From assembly GCA_019648995.1 (NCBI GenBank), contig BLXT01004610.1, forward strand, positions 1,413,888 to 1,459,527: a stretch of 45,640 bases of DNA. Direction: 5' to 3'. Numbering within the stretch: position 1 is the stretch's first letter; the number at the start of each line of letters is the position of its first letter. Below, piece after piece: positions 24,621-37,100 of this stretch. Source of the DNA: Plakobranchus ocellatus. Its lineage: Eukaryota; Mollusca; Gastropoda; Plakobranchidae. The position numbers and the translations under genes are program-made. Under the pieces are notes generated by a model, which was not told the DNA's origin, ran no database searches, and worked only from the letters and a program-made list of their open reading frames with translations.

Positions 24621-26202
24621 AAACACATAAGAATACTTACAACAGTACAAAATTTACTGGCCTCGAAATAGTTACTGTAGTTAAAACTACAAGCACATTG
24701 AAAAATTAAACAAAAAATTAATATTTTTACAAGGATGAAAAGGGGAATTTTGAATTCCTGCTAATATAATTATATAAATCAAAATTTTGAAGTAAAGAGG
24801 TAAATATTTTGAATGCTTTACATGAAGAAAGTTTAGAACATGTTTATAGAAAGTTTTCCCCTCTAGCTCATGGCTTTCATTGAAAGTCAGTCATGCAAAA
24901 CAGCAACTTAACTCATTTTATGGAATATGATGGATTCGTTTATGTGTAGACTATCACAGTATCAGTCCCAAAAAAGTTGAAGCTGGGCCTATTTCAAGGA
25001 CACTTGCATGGTAATTTGCAAGGCTTTACTTGGATTTTATCAATCGATGATGGTAGGGAATAAATTTTAATGGGCTTTTTTTGGGGTCATCAATTTTGAG
25101 ACCTGATATGGGGTAAATTGTCACTAATTTCAAATATGATGTTGGTTGTATTCTGTGCGATCTAGTTATTTTGCACCAAGTTATTCTCATTTATTAATGA
25201 TATATCGATGGTCTCCGTTGCAATCCAGCAAAGTCCATTTGATCTTTTTTTTATAGGAGAAGAAAAAAACCACATAAGTACTAAAGTAGAGCCAATTTTT
25301 CAAATTTTAGTCACAAACTCTCTCATACAGTCTTTAAATGAAGTAAATGTTTGGTAAAGAAATTTAAATTCTGTTACAGTATTTTTATTTTTTGATAATT
25401 ACAAAGCTGATTTGCAATGAAGAAAATGAAATGAGTTGGCTGTGCTGCGCTTGTCAAGTTATTTAACTGTTCTGTGACGGCTGAAAACTCACCAAGCTTC
25501 CGACATATCCGGTCTGCAAAAGTAAATTTCCCGAGTTGGCTGTTTAGCACTGATTAATATCAAACCGACGTCAGGACTTGGCTGTTTTGTAGGAGTAATG
25601 TTTTGTCTATGATAAACCACATAAATTTTGACTTTTTGTCTGCTAATAAATCCCATAATAGTATTAGTTGTATAAAAGAGCCCCTCTTTGAAACCACAAA
25701 TTATCTACAAAAAAAACAAAAAACAACCCAGAACACAGATTTTACTAGATAACAAGTAATACAGGTTTATTTTATTATTTGAAGTGAACAGAATGGATTA
25801 AATGAATGTGTTGCGATAACGTCGGAAAAAAAGAGATAGAGGAAAATGTGCTAAAGCTATTGTATAGGAAATAGGATAGAGATTGAAGGAAAGTTTTCTT
25901 GATAACTGGGCAATTCCATCATACATGTTCGTGGTATAAAAGATTTGACATGGGAATAGTTAGTTTAAGATTCCACAAATAAAATATCATGTTAATATTT
26001 AATTAAGTGTCCACAAATTAAATATTGACATGATATAAATGATAAATTTAATTTCACTCATACTGTTTTCAGAACATTAGTTCAGCTAAATCCTTACATT
26101 TTGTTTACCTCCCAAAGGTTCACACACAAACATAAACACATGAACCCATTATAAACACATACTGCAGTTTAATGTATTGTTAAATGTAAGCACGGCGCAG
26201 TC
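24621..26202. other. Intergenic, no gene recognised
   Basis: About 1.6 kb of AT-rich sequence between the LINE remnant and the transposase-like pseudogene. TATAAAAGA at 25672-25680 looks like a TATA box, but no gene begins downstream on that strand. Nothing else is supported. Confidence 0.5.
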
Positions 26203-26222
26203 TTTTTTTTTTTTTTTTTTTT
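26203..26222 (-). repeat. T20 run (A20 on minus strand)
   Basis: Twenty T on the plus strand, read as A20 on the minus strand, about 750 bp downstream of the end of recognisable coding homology of the transposase-like pseudogene. It may be the poly(A) end of a retroposed copy, or only a simple repeat. No canonical AATAAA directly precedes it. Confidence 0.4.
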
Positions 26223-27643
26223 AAACATTGTTTATAACTGTCAGAGAACTTTGGAATTTCACATTGTCAACTTCGCCACCAACATTGGGGTCAACCAAAT
26301 ACATTTTGTTTATGATAGCACATGTGAGGCATTTGAGCATGAAAAAATAACGGATACAATTCATTACACAACTTGATTCCAGGTATAAGTGACAATGCAA
26401 AAGTCTGGATAGTTCTGTAGGTATTTGTAAATCTAGCATGGCACTGGCAGTGATTAGAGCCTCAGTCAGAATATTCTTACCAATTCAAAATCAAAGCAAA
26501 AATTATTTTTAAAAAGAACTTTCATGCACGCCCAGTTATAATGAGTTCAACAAGCCTAGAAAGAAATGGATAGGCCTACACAACAGATTTTAGATACTGT
26601 TGATGGTACATAAAACTCCATGCACCCGCCAACAATACAATGATTACAATCACATTTATTAGTTTTGCACTTTATAACTACATGACTGTTTAGGTCTATA
26701 AAAACATTGAAAACCTGATAATTATTTACATTGTAAATCATTAAAACGTGTGTATTATGGGTGATGATTCTCAAGAAAAAAAAATCAAATGATGGTTTTC
26801 AAGAACAAAATCAAACAGAAACCTTTGCCAATCATAATTCCCACAACAGCCACCTCACAGGTGGGGTAAGGCATCATAGAAGCTGTGGACATCAGAAGGC
26901 AGTACTGGTTTCAATGACTGCAAATGATCAAATTTGCTTCTTTAGATTTTTTTCCTGCTGCTGTAGACTGATCAGGGTTCTGTCGATGGGAGATTTTCTT
27001 TTCGACCAAACTGCAATGTTTGCCAGTCATCGCTGCTGAAATTTAATTTGAAAGCCAAAGAACCACCCACATTGTATTTAAGAGCACACATGTCTGTAGT
27101 GTTTACCTCTTTAAATGGTTTGATAGATTTCAGGGCATCTGGGTACTTATCAAAATCTTTGAAAAAGTCAAAAGCCAGATAATGCACCTTATATAGCCTG
27201 GGATTGATTCTGGCAGCTTTGATAAGATTGACATACCCAAGCGGCAAGTAAGTATCCATATTTCTTAACCGTCTTACAATGGTGGCATACACACTATTGA
27301 CCTCCATCTGAGTGTGACCCCGCTCTAAAATTTTCTGCTCAGCAGTTTTTTCCATTTGTCAGGCAGAAATATCTCAACAAAGCAATGGCCAGCACACGAT
27401 TTCGGTTTTAACAGGTGAAGCCATCAGAATAGACAATGGCCGTGTCAAATGTGTATGCATGTTCCTTCAGGTAGGAGACAAGACACGAAGCAAATTCGGT
27501 AGCATTCAGGCCACCTTCTGCTTCATTCCACAAGAAACGCTCAACATCTATTGACCCCATATCAAGTACATGTATGGTGTAGTTGTGAAGCTGCAGCTTT
27601 GTTTTATAATAAAGAGCAGATGCTTTTAGAGAAGGAGCCAACA

Positions 27644-28329
27644 ATACCCTCTGCACATCAACACACACAACTTTGGTGCGAGATTGATGAGGTTGGTGAG
27701 GTAATCCCCTGTCTTTGGAGTTTTCTGCTTGAGCAGCAGCTTTTCTCTCCCTGTGAGAATTATACACACTCTCATCAACATTGCCCTCTACACATCAACA
27801 CACACAACTTTGGTGCGAGATTGATGAGGTTGTTGAGGTAAGGCCTTGTCTTTGGAGTTTTCTGCTTGAGCAGCAGCTTTTCTCTCCCTATGAGAATTAT
27901 ACACACTCTCATCAACATTGCCCTCTACACATCAACACACACAACTTTGGTGCGAGATTGATGAGGTTGTTGAGGTAAGCCCCTGTCTTTGGAGTTTTCT
28001 GCTTGAGCAGCAGCTTTTCTCTCCCTATGAGAATTATACACACTCTCATCAACATTGCCCTCTACACATCAACACGCACAACTTTGGTGCGAGATTGATG
28101 AGGTTGGTGAGGTAAGCCCCTGTCTTTGGAGTTTTCTGCTTGAGCAGCAGCTTTTCTCTCCCTATGAGAATTATACACACTCTCATCAACATTGCCCTCT
28201 ACACATCAACACACACGACTTTGGTGCGAGATTGATGAGGTTGGTGAGGTAAGCCCCTGTCCTTTGGAGTTTTCTGCTTGAGCAGCAGCTTTTCTCTCCC
28301 TATGAGAATTATACACACTCTCATCAACA
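27644..28329. repeat. 137-bp tandem repeat, five units, in the transposase-like pseudogene
   Basis: Units start at 27644, 27781, 27918, 28055 and 28192; the last is 138 bp because of one extra C near 28261. Each encodes on the minus strand the same stretch (NVDESVYNSHRERK to VVCVDVQ). As 137 is not a multiple of 3, each added copy shifts frame. The outer borders share AGGGTA followed by ATGTTG or TTGTTG on the minus strand, consistent with duplication at microhomology. Units differ by only a few substitutions, so the expansion is recent or homogenised. Confidence 0.95.
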
Positions 28330-29240
28330 TTACCCTGTCTGAACGCACAGCAAACATCACATTGATCCTTTTGGGGTTTGAATATGGCAATGGCTTGAAT
28401 GCTTTTGGCTTTCAATTCGCTCTTAAAAACAGTCATGCACATTTTGAGCTTCCCGTTTGCCTCACATACAGAGGTATACTCTCGGTAAATGTCCTCATAG
28501 GACTGAAAATTGGGCTCTAGGTAAACCTTCTGAGTGTCTTACCTGCAATAGTGTGATGGCATTGTTGGCAAGCAGCCAAGAAAGTCTTTAATGAAATCTT
28601 ATCCTTCAAAGGTGCTTACTCTCCCTTCCTTTTCATGAGGTTTGGAAGTTGAAACCTCGTCACCTAGTGTTACCGTGTTCAAAACCCATCATTTTTTCAG
28701 GCCTGTTGTCCCCAAAAACATGGCCTTGCACACTGTCTCTTCTCTCCGTTGGTTTTTAAATGAAAAAATAAAGTATTGTTCCTTTTTACCGTTTCAGTCG
28801 TTTCCTTTCGTTCCTTAACATCTCCGACATCCACAGATAATCTTACAAACACTTTCTTCTCATCCCACGTCATTCTCCAAATTTCTTTATGTATTTTCTG
28901 TCTATCGCTCTCACTCACCTCTTTACATTTATAATAAGAAGCTTTGCACGAGCACCTTTGTAGTTTGTTCTAAACTTTTCTCTTCCTTTTCAACTTCAGT
29001 GTACTTCTTATTGTCTTTGTCAAGTTTTCTACCAATGTAGGCTTTTCCATGCATTCTTCTTTACATCTGAACTACTTTGTAGGTTTTGACTGTTTTTGTC
29101 TCATTTCAGTTCCGTCTCTGTCTGTAGCCAGTGGTTCCCTTCTATCAATTTCCTCTGTTCTTCCATTGTCAGATCGTTCTAGTCTGCCCTCAGTCTGGAA
29201 CCACCCTTCTTCTTGGGAAGGCTCTTCTAGTTATGTTCGA

Positions 29241-29341
29241 TCAGTGTCTGACTGCTCTTCTCTGTCTCTAGTCTCTTCTCTTCTGTCTCGGTCAGTGTCT
29301 GACTGCTCTTCTCTGTCTCTAGTCTCTTCTCTTCTGTCTCG
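29241..29341. repeat. 51-bp tandem duplication in the N-terminal acidic region
   Basis: Two virtually identical 51-bp units (29241-29291 and 29292-29341/2) encode on the minus strand the 17-residue repeat DRREETRDREEQSDTDR in the transposase-like gene. It keeps frame, unlike the 137-bp array. Confidence 0.9.
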
Positions 29342-29850
29342 AATCAACGCTTCTTGTCTGTCCTCAGCCTTTTCTTCCCATCTGTCAGAAATCAATGTTT
29401 CTTGCATGTTTTCAGTCTCTTCTCTTATGTCAGAAACCAACACTCCTTGCCTGTTTCCAGCCTCCTTTTCACTACCTTGCGCCAATTGTTCTTCTGGCAT
29501 AGGCTCTTCTATTTCGTATTGTCTGTCTTCAGTCTCATCTCTGCAGTCTGAAACCAAGAAACTCTGATGACTCAAAGGAATGCTGGTACAATCATGCGGT
29601 TTTCAGAGATACATAACAGCTAACTCATGATTTTACAAACACTTTTCTTAAAAACATAGAAATTGCAACCAAAAATTTACCGAAATATGTCTAAAATAAA
29701 CAATAAACATTTTTCTCTTTATTTGTTATACAAATATTGTCAAAAGTTACTTACCTGGTGCTGTAGTGACACAAATTGTACCTTGACAAAACACAAACCT
29801 TGTTTTGAGACTTGGCCATTTTGCGACAATAAAAAAGAAGCGCGAAACAT

Positions 29851-30299
29851 GTAGCCGGTTTGATCACATGAACGAAAGACCGATTTCTACTGGATGGTAG
29901 TAGAAGTTATTTATACATGTGAAGGGAAATCCCCTTTTGTTTAACATTAAGATGACTGTGTAATGGAATTTTCGGAAACTTCGGAGTTGGCCGGTGTGCA
30001 ACCGAGACCATCGATATATTGAAAATATATTATACTGCTCTATACAATATACATTGTATTTGAAATCAGTGACACCCAAATCTACAATTATCAGTTGTAA
30101 AAACTCATGCACCCAAAAAACTGTTTGCCAGTGTAATCTGCATGTTCACATTGTTAATTTGGGATTTTTATTTGTATTCACTGTAGGTCTACTGTGAAAG
30201 CCTATTCATGTTTGTTTATTGTTAGTACATTACTGAAAGCCTTTAGATTTTCAATTGAATGGAGAAAGAAAAGAAACGAAATTGCGCAAAGAATGTGAC
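29851..30299. other. Intergenic spacer
   Basis: Between the first exon of the transposase-like pseudogene and the proposed 3' end of CCDC51, both minus strand. It would hold the promoter of the former. No motif could be fixed. Confidence 0.4.
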
Positions 30300-30305
30300 T
30301 TTATT
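30300..30305 (-). terminator. Possible distal CCDC51 poly(A) signal
   Basis: TTTATT on the plus strand is AATAAA on the minus strand. The 3.8 kb from here to the CCDC51 stop (34112) is AT-rich without recognisable exons or mobile elements, as expected for a long 3' UTR. Nearer candidates exist (see 34106-34113), so use of this site is inference. Confidence 0.4.
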
Positions 30306-33300
30306 GAAATACCTAGCTAGAACCCAACCTTCTGGAACACTCCTCCAATAAACCTAAATCTTTTCATGCTATACAATACACAAAACATAAGAAAAGCAGC
30401 TTGTTTCAATATGATCAAAGTATAATCAACAATAACAAATTGCTGGAAACATTAGTTTGGGGGGGCTTTTAAACATTCAAAATTGCAAAATTGCTGTGAA
30501 TATAAAATATAACATATATGCCTACAATGTACACTTTTATCAAAATATCTCCAGTGACTTCAGGCACTGATTTGATCTGGTTGCCTCACATTTCTGAAAT
30601 ACTTCTAATCAGTACAACAAATGATGGATGAAAACTCCATAAATGATGATCTTGAGAAGGTACTGTACAAAAAAAGTTGTCATATAATTTTTAACTCTAC
30701 ACCTGAACAGGTCACACAATGAGAAAAAAAGAAAACATCAGTAACTATATAAGATAATATCTTTATGAAAAATGTAGGCTACATTAGCAAACAAAGTAAA
30801 GAAATATGGAACAAAATATAATACTGTAAGATGCAGAATTTTAGAGAGATAACTAGGATTATTTTCCTTGACTTGCATTAACTTAAATGTGTATAAAAGA
30901 TAAAAGAAACCATAAATTAATAGTCAAATGAGAAGTCGAGCTTATGACTATCATGTAATTTAAGATTTTGCTCAATTGTGATGTCTGCATCCGAGAGGTG
31001 CAACAATTTAACCCTCCAACAGTCCTTCATTAAATTCAATTCTCCTTATATCTTGTGGTGAGTCTGTCATGTCAGTTATGACTTTTTATGTCAATAAAAA
31101 GTGACAAATGCTGTAAAGTCTTACATTAATATGCCACAGAATAAGGCCCTGTTATTCCTGCCAATCTCCAGCCACACCACCGGCTCTAGCAGTTCTATAT
31201 TTGATTCAGATGTAACTCATAAATCACAATCATCAATGCCAGTAGCTGCTAACAATATTGTTATAGCGTTACATGTATATCAATTTAAAAACTGCGCAAA
31301 CTTCAGACCATACATGTACTGTAAAAAAGTCTACATAAGGCAATGATTACCTTGATTTAAGAAAGTTAATATGCCATATCGGGGCATCAATATTGAGGTC
31401 AACGCAAGAAAACACTATTATATATTATTGTTTCTAGAAATGGCATTCCATAGTGAAGTTGTTCTTAACAAGAAAGCAAATACACAAAACATTTTTTATG
31501 CATATCAATAACTTTAATCTTTTGAAAAACTGGCACAAAAACATTCCTCGTTCTAGAGCATATGAAATTGCAGTTTCAACTGTCTATTTTAAAGTTAATA
31601 AATTTACTGAAATATGTAATTAAATTGCCATTTTGTGTAAAATTTTGTAAAAGTAGGTGATTTTGGCATTTGCGTCTCTTTAACATGCTTGGAGAGCAGC
31701 AATCTTCAATGAAATTGAAAAATAAGATGCTTTCTGTATAATAGTAATAATACATATCCTAATTTTATTATTAAAAAAAAATAGGGCAAAACGTAATGTA
31801 TTTTTGCTAAAATTAATTGTTTGAGAAGAAAACCTTTCAAAAGTGATTTAAAAAAAATAGGCCCCTTTTGTGGCTACTTCAGAGCGTTCTGAAAATTTTA
31901 TTCTTGCTAAAACTTTCATGGCCAATGATACAACATTTAAAATCACTCAAAAAGTGTTATTAATATTTTGGCTATAATTTATAAATTGCATGCCTCAAGA
32001 TAGGATTTTAACCCAAGAATGTGCTAACTCATATAAAATCTATCCTTTTAAATCTGATTTAAAAAGCAAATTCTATGGTTTGGTGAAAAGAATAAATAAA
32101 AAAAAACAAAAAACAAAAAAAAAAACAACAGGTGTTAATACATTGAAATTTTAGTTTGTCACACCAACATGGAAGCAGAGACTACATACTTATAATATAC
32201 TCCTACTACAGTTCACCTCATTTAAATCAATGTCATTTGAGTTGATTCCATTTTTCAGGAACATGGGTAATTGAAATCATTTTACTATAACGACAAAATG
32301 ATAACTGTTGAGACAACAGAGTAGATCCTCTCAATACATTCGCCACCTCTTTAGTAATGAAAAATTTCACATGAATGATTAGATCTTAAGCTTTTTTTAA
32401 AACTGAAGACAACATATTATTATCAGTGGCCCTGTATTGGTATGACTATGAAAGACTTAGGGGACATAAAACAAGTTTGAGCATCGGCGGTTAACCTGAG
32501 TGAATCAACACCAAGGTCAAGGTCTATTACTCATCACTGTTTTTTTTTTGTTTTTACACTTGGGCTATTCCTTTGGCATCACCACATCTATACGTGTACA
32601 GTTTTCCAGATTCAACAGAACAAAAATAAAAAAAGATTGACACCAAATTTCATGTTTAAACTTCTTTTGATGCATAAGTAGATACAAATGAGTCAAATAG
32701 TCTTTCCAATTCCCCAAAGACATCAGTGACCAACTGTAGTAGAGCTAGTTTTCAGATTGTGGTAAAGATCTAGTGGTAGGACAAAATGAGATATGCTTCA
32801 AATTAAAATCTGCCTTTATTTTAACACATTTTCTTAGTAAAATGATTCTGGTAGCAGTCAGAAAAACTTGACACAGCAAAATTACAAAAAAAGTTTTACA
32901 TTAAAATCGATTACAATAAATATAATAAAACAAAATTCTTTCACAGGGTTTCCAATTCAGGACAAATTGTCAAATTTTTTCCTTCTTTTACTTTGCAAAG
33001 CTCATTGTTTGGATATTACTCAAATTATTTTGTTAATAGAAAATGGCATAATTATCATAATGGTTTGGACACCAGTATAAGGTTGAGTAATAGACAAATC
33101 TATTTTTTGCCTAAAAGAAATTCATAAAAAAAAAATGCACTGGCAGAGCAAACTGTGATACTGATATAGATGAATAGTAAGGACATTTTACTTATGTGAT
33201 GAGGGAAAAAAAATTGAAGAACAAAAACAATCAGATTATCACATTCTTATCAAATGTAAGCCTTGCATATGCTTAAATTTCTCCAAACTTAATTACCAAA

Positions 33301-34111
33301 ATATTTCTGTACCTTTCATCACAAGGTTTCAAATTTCCTTCATAATATTGTCTTTCATACTGTCTAGAGACCTGACATAATGTCACATAACACAACTCTG
33401 AGAAAATCAATAGTTTGCAAGCTTGCTTCTTTCGAATGTTCTGCTGGATTTAAAAACTAATAGATGTAACTTAGCACAGAATCAACATGTCTGAATCCTT
33501 TTCTCGCCATACAGAAGCTTGCAGATTAAAGTTTTGGGCTACAGAAATTGTCGTTAATGCTGGAATTGAAATGCAGCTTGCAATTCATTCTGACCACGCA
33601 CAACAAAGATACTGAAACTAAAGGGAAAGCCTGTTTATATTTGCCATTGCCTAAAGCTTTCCATCCATTGTCATGAAATGTTAAAAAATAAGCAATACAG
33701 TTAATGATGAAGGCAAAACCTTTTTACTTTAAAGGGTAAAATGAATTATTATTGTATCTTTGTTAGTGAAGAATGCATATTAGAGGTGAAACAATCGCAT
33801 TCAAAATTTGCCTTTTTCAGTATCTTTATTGTGTCTGGTCAAAATGAGTTGAAAGTTAGGAATATGCAGGTCTTTTTTATGGATTTAACAGAAAGAAGTT
33901 GGCACTTGCTTCAAACTTTGCATTCCTAGTCCTCTGTCACTCTCATAATTTTCTCAGGCATTTTTTAGGCATGGCAAAAAGTATGAAAGACCCAAAAGCA
34001 ATTATTTTGTAGCACAAAGATTGATTACAATAAATTAAATATCAGTTTTCTGAAATGCAAATCTCTGTGAACACTTAATGTTTGAATATGTTAAATATAA
34101 CATTATCTTTA
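30306..34111 (-). other. Putative CCDC51 3' UTR or downstream flank
   Basis: 3.8 kb of AT-rich sequence after the CCDC51 stop codon. No coding region, RNA gene or mobile element was recognised on either strand. It is unusually free of the repeats common elsewhere in the window, which is compatible with transcribed UTR sequence. Confidence 0.4.
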
Positions 34112-34113
34112 TT
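34106..34113 (-). terminator. AATAAA overlapping the CCDC51 stop codon
   Basis: On the minus strand the stop TAA runs directly into TAATAAAG, so a canonical poly(A) signal begins inside the stop codon. If used, it would give an extremely short 3' UTR. It could equally be fortuitous in AT-rich sequence. Confidence 0.35.
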
Positions 34114-37100
34114 AACTTCCACGTAAAATCAGAATCATAATGCCCAGCCCCACTGTTACAACACTGCTGATGGCTACTGTAGAAAGGACTGAGATTTTCC
34201 TCATGCTGTTCTGTAACTTCTCCTCACTTGTCAAAATCAAGCTCTCCATCTCCGGGCCAGCATATACAACATTGTCACCATCCTCTGCAGCTCGACCCAC
34301 CGCAACAACTTTTAAAATTTCTTGAAGCTTGCTTGACAGACCAGCTGAGTGTTTTTCAAGTTCTTCCACTATGGTGTGAGTATTTTCAGATAATTCGTTT
34401 CTGTTAATAAACACATTAGGAGCAGCATTTATTGTCCCAGGGTCTACATCAGCTACCTTTCCTCCGTCACTGAGAAAATTCATATATTCTTGCATTTTGG
34501 ATTGCTGATCACTAATGGATTGCAATGCCTTTACTGCCAGGTCTTTATATTCTGCTGTGTTTTCACCTGACTCTGTCACAATAGCACGCAGTTCTCTCAT
34601 TCTCCTCATATTGTTGATTGTAGAGCCGACGATTCCAATGATAGCACCAATGACTGATCCAATGATTGACCAGTACTTGGTTTTCTCTGCCCTCGCTCGC
34701 TCTTTCTCATGACTTTCTCTCAAAGCAGCGCTAAGCAAAGCAAAAAAATCACGTTCTGCTTTGTCAAGGGCTTTGATCTTGGTGGACATGTCTCTCTCGA
34801 CCAGTAGTACCTCATGCTCACGTTTCACTAAATCAATATAACGAGAGTCAGTTCTGCTGGTCTTCTCAAGTTCTGCAGAGACTGCACGCACATCTGCCTG
34901 TACAGCCAATAACTGTGCCTGCATTGATCGACGATCCTCTTGAACTTGGAGAAACTTTTGCTCAGCCTAAAAGGATTAAAAAGAAAAAGTGGAAAAAGAT
35001 AACTTTTTAAATTTTGACACTGACAGAAATAATGAGAGGTACAAGCCAGTTAAAAAGAAAGTTCAGAGAGCTTTAAATATATAAGGATGAAAAAAGCAGC
35101 AGTGATAATATTAACCGACATTCAAATGTAAATCCAGATCAGAAATATTGGGGGAGGAGGGGTGTGAGGCGGAGGGACAGAACATCAAGAATATTTGTGT
35201 TCGCACTAAATTGAATGGGGCTATGTGTGTTATTCCCTAACTTTGTTGGATTTATTTCTAGACTGTTAACAATACTGTTGAACTCTAGGTCAATACTATT
35301 TGAGGCACTGTGATAAATCAATTTATTTCAGCAAGTAACCATGGGCCTAAACCTAGTCATATCTATGCCTTCATTACTAGAGAAGTAGAAGGCTGACTTT
35401 ATGTTAACAACTTGTGTACAAGCTGCTTCTTCTTTTTCTTTTTTGTTTCTTCTTCTTCTTCTTTTTTTTTTTTTAAAGTATATTCTGTTCTATCTTTCTA
35501 ACAGCATGATACATTATTTGCTAAAAATCCTTTTTATTCTTGAAAACTAGAGCTGGGGAGCTATTATGATTTTAAACTGATCGCCTCAAATTTTGGGGAT
35601 AGATCTGTGCCAAGTTATAGCCAGGTCATTAAGATATAGTATTTTTTGGAAGACCAAATCCTGAGTTTGTGAGCACCCGTGGTAAAGTATTGTTAGATCT
35701 CATGGCATTTTGCACTTATGATTATCTGAAGTAATCAAAATAGATGAAAGCCTATTAAGGAATGATGAAGAAGCCACATACTTGGGAATCACTTTTGACC
35801 AAAAAAAATGTGGAAGCTTTGTGTAGCTAGAGTAGACACAAAGGCAAGACAATTTGGCTATTTAACATGGTGGTACTATTTTTTTGGTAGCACATAGGGA
35901 GCTAGTGAACAAATATTGAAAAGAGTATCAAGGAATCATTAGACCCCACATGGATATGGTAGCACTGCTTGGTCCACTCTACCAAAACAATCCTGGAAAC
36001 TCGAAATCACTTCCAAAACCAAGCACTTTTGATAATTTCAGGAAAAATAAAATCAACTCTCATTAAAAAAAAAAAAAAAAAGGAAAATCTTATGGGCATC
36101 CAGCTTTATGGACACAGAAGAGAGGCAAAATTCTTCATCCAAACAGAAAAACTAGTGTCATGTCACTCTTTGATCCTTTGATGAAAGGAACAATATAAGG
36201 ATACCAGAACCACAGACCATCAACAGAGAAGCAGCTTTGTGTATGAGAGCAAGATGCTATTCTGTAAACATAAAGATACAGTTCTAGGAGAAGTTGCACA
36301 TATGGAGCCAGAGCAAGGACCAAAATTGGCAGAGCAAAATCTTCCATGAGAACTTCAGTCCCTGGAAAAAGTGGAATGTTGGCTAGTGATGAGGAAAGTG
36401 TTAACTTTGGCAATGATTGAGGAGCAATACCCATAGGGGTCCTGGATATATGTGAATACAAAATGTCCAGTAGCAAATGCTGTGATGAATGGAGAAGCCA
36501 GTATTGTTATCCATTGCCCAGAAAACCAATTAAAAACCTTCAGTGTTGCCACAGGGAATTACTGCATCAAATACCAAACAGAAAAACAGGCATTCCTTCA
36601 GGCAGCATTCATCATGGGGGAAAGAGAAGAAAAACATTAACCAGTAGTCTTCTTTACATATGCATTATTTGTCCTGTTAGCACTGCAAAATAAAAAAAAA
36701 AAAAATCCCTGACTGCACTGTAAACTGAAAAGCACAACGAGGTGAGGCTCCCTTGAATTCTGATCTGGCCCAATGAAGCATTCCTGAGAATGAACATGCA
36801 TACAAATTATTAGCCAAAGAAGGAGCATCTAGACCTCAGCATTAGATAAAGGAGAGAAGCAAAGCATCATCAATCAAATCAATAATTACAAGCCATCCAT
36901 ATGTCATACAAAGGAAAATGCCAGATGCAAAGCAGAAAGCAGCAAGTCGCGTTAACACGTCTACACACTGCATACAATAGGCTGAATGCTGATATTAACT
37001 TTAAACTGATGCCAAACTCAATCTGCAACAGGGTCAGCAAGGCAAAGCAATTACAGTGGGTCTTAGATATAGCGAAATCGGTGGGAGTGGACTGCAATTT

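Larger units (their letters stand above)
26972..29850 (-). pseudogene. Decayed transposase-like gene of a widespread animal repeat family
   Basis: A first exon at 29755-29850 (ATG at 29850; 32 codons; phase-0 donor CAG/GTAAGT) joins in frame to 29563 downward. An acidic, Arg-rich N-terminal region then runs into in-frame stops. Next come GKAYIGRK in a shifted frame, ESDRQKIHKEIW (near 28910), FHLKTNGEKRQ with VCKAMFLGTTG one frame away (near 28710), NFQSYEDIYREY, PQKDQCDVC with RQGNVDE (near 28350), VVCVDVQRVLLAPSLKASAL and YYKTKLQLHNYTIHV, FLWNEAEGGLNATEFASC, YSDGFTC ending in a stop (27408), and ERGHTQMEVNSVYATI (27305) to the end near 26972. The order (Cys-rich middle, DLQ..LP..YYK segment, SDG, GHTQMEVDS) is that of a family I know only as uncharacterised transposase-like proteins in animals; the Asp and Glu-like positions suggest a DDE nuclease fold (inference). 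Several stops, frameshifts and a 137-bp expansion mean it cannot make the full protein. Confidence 0.75.

Noticed and set aside
25672-25680. TATAAAAGA as a promoter
   Set aside because: No gene or transcript start is recognisable downstream, and the region is AT-rich.
27551-28252. Plus-strand repeated 65-codon frames
   Set aside because: They are antisense shadows of the 137-bp array; the minus strand has the protein-family match.
27644-28329. Possible CRISPR-like array
   Set aside because: Eukaryotic context, contiguous 137-bp units without unique spacers, and the units are duplicated coding sequence.
29049-29567. 172-codon Ser-rich plus-strand frame
   Set aside because: Reverse complement of the acidic Arg/Glu-rich region of the transposase-like gene, which has a matching upstream exon.
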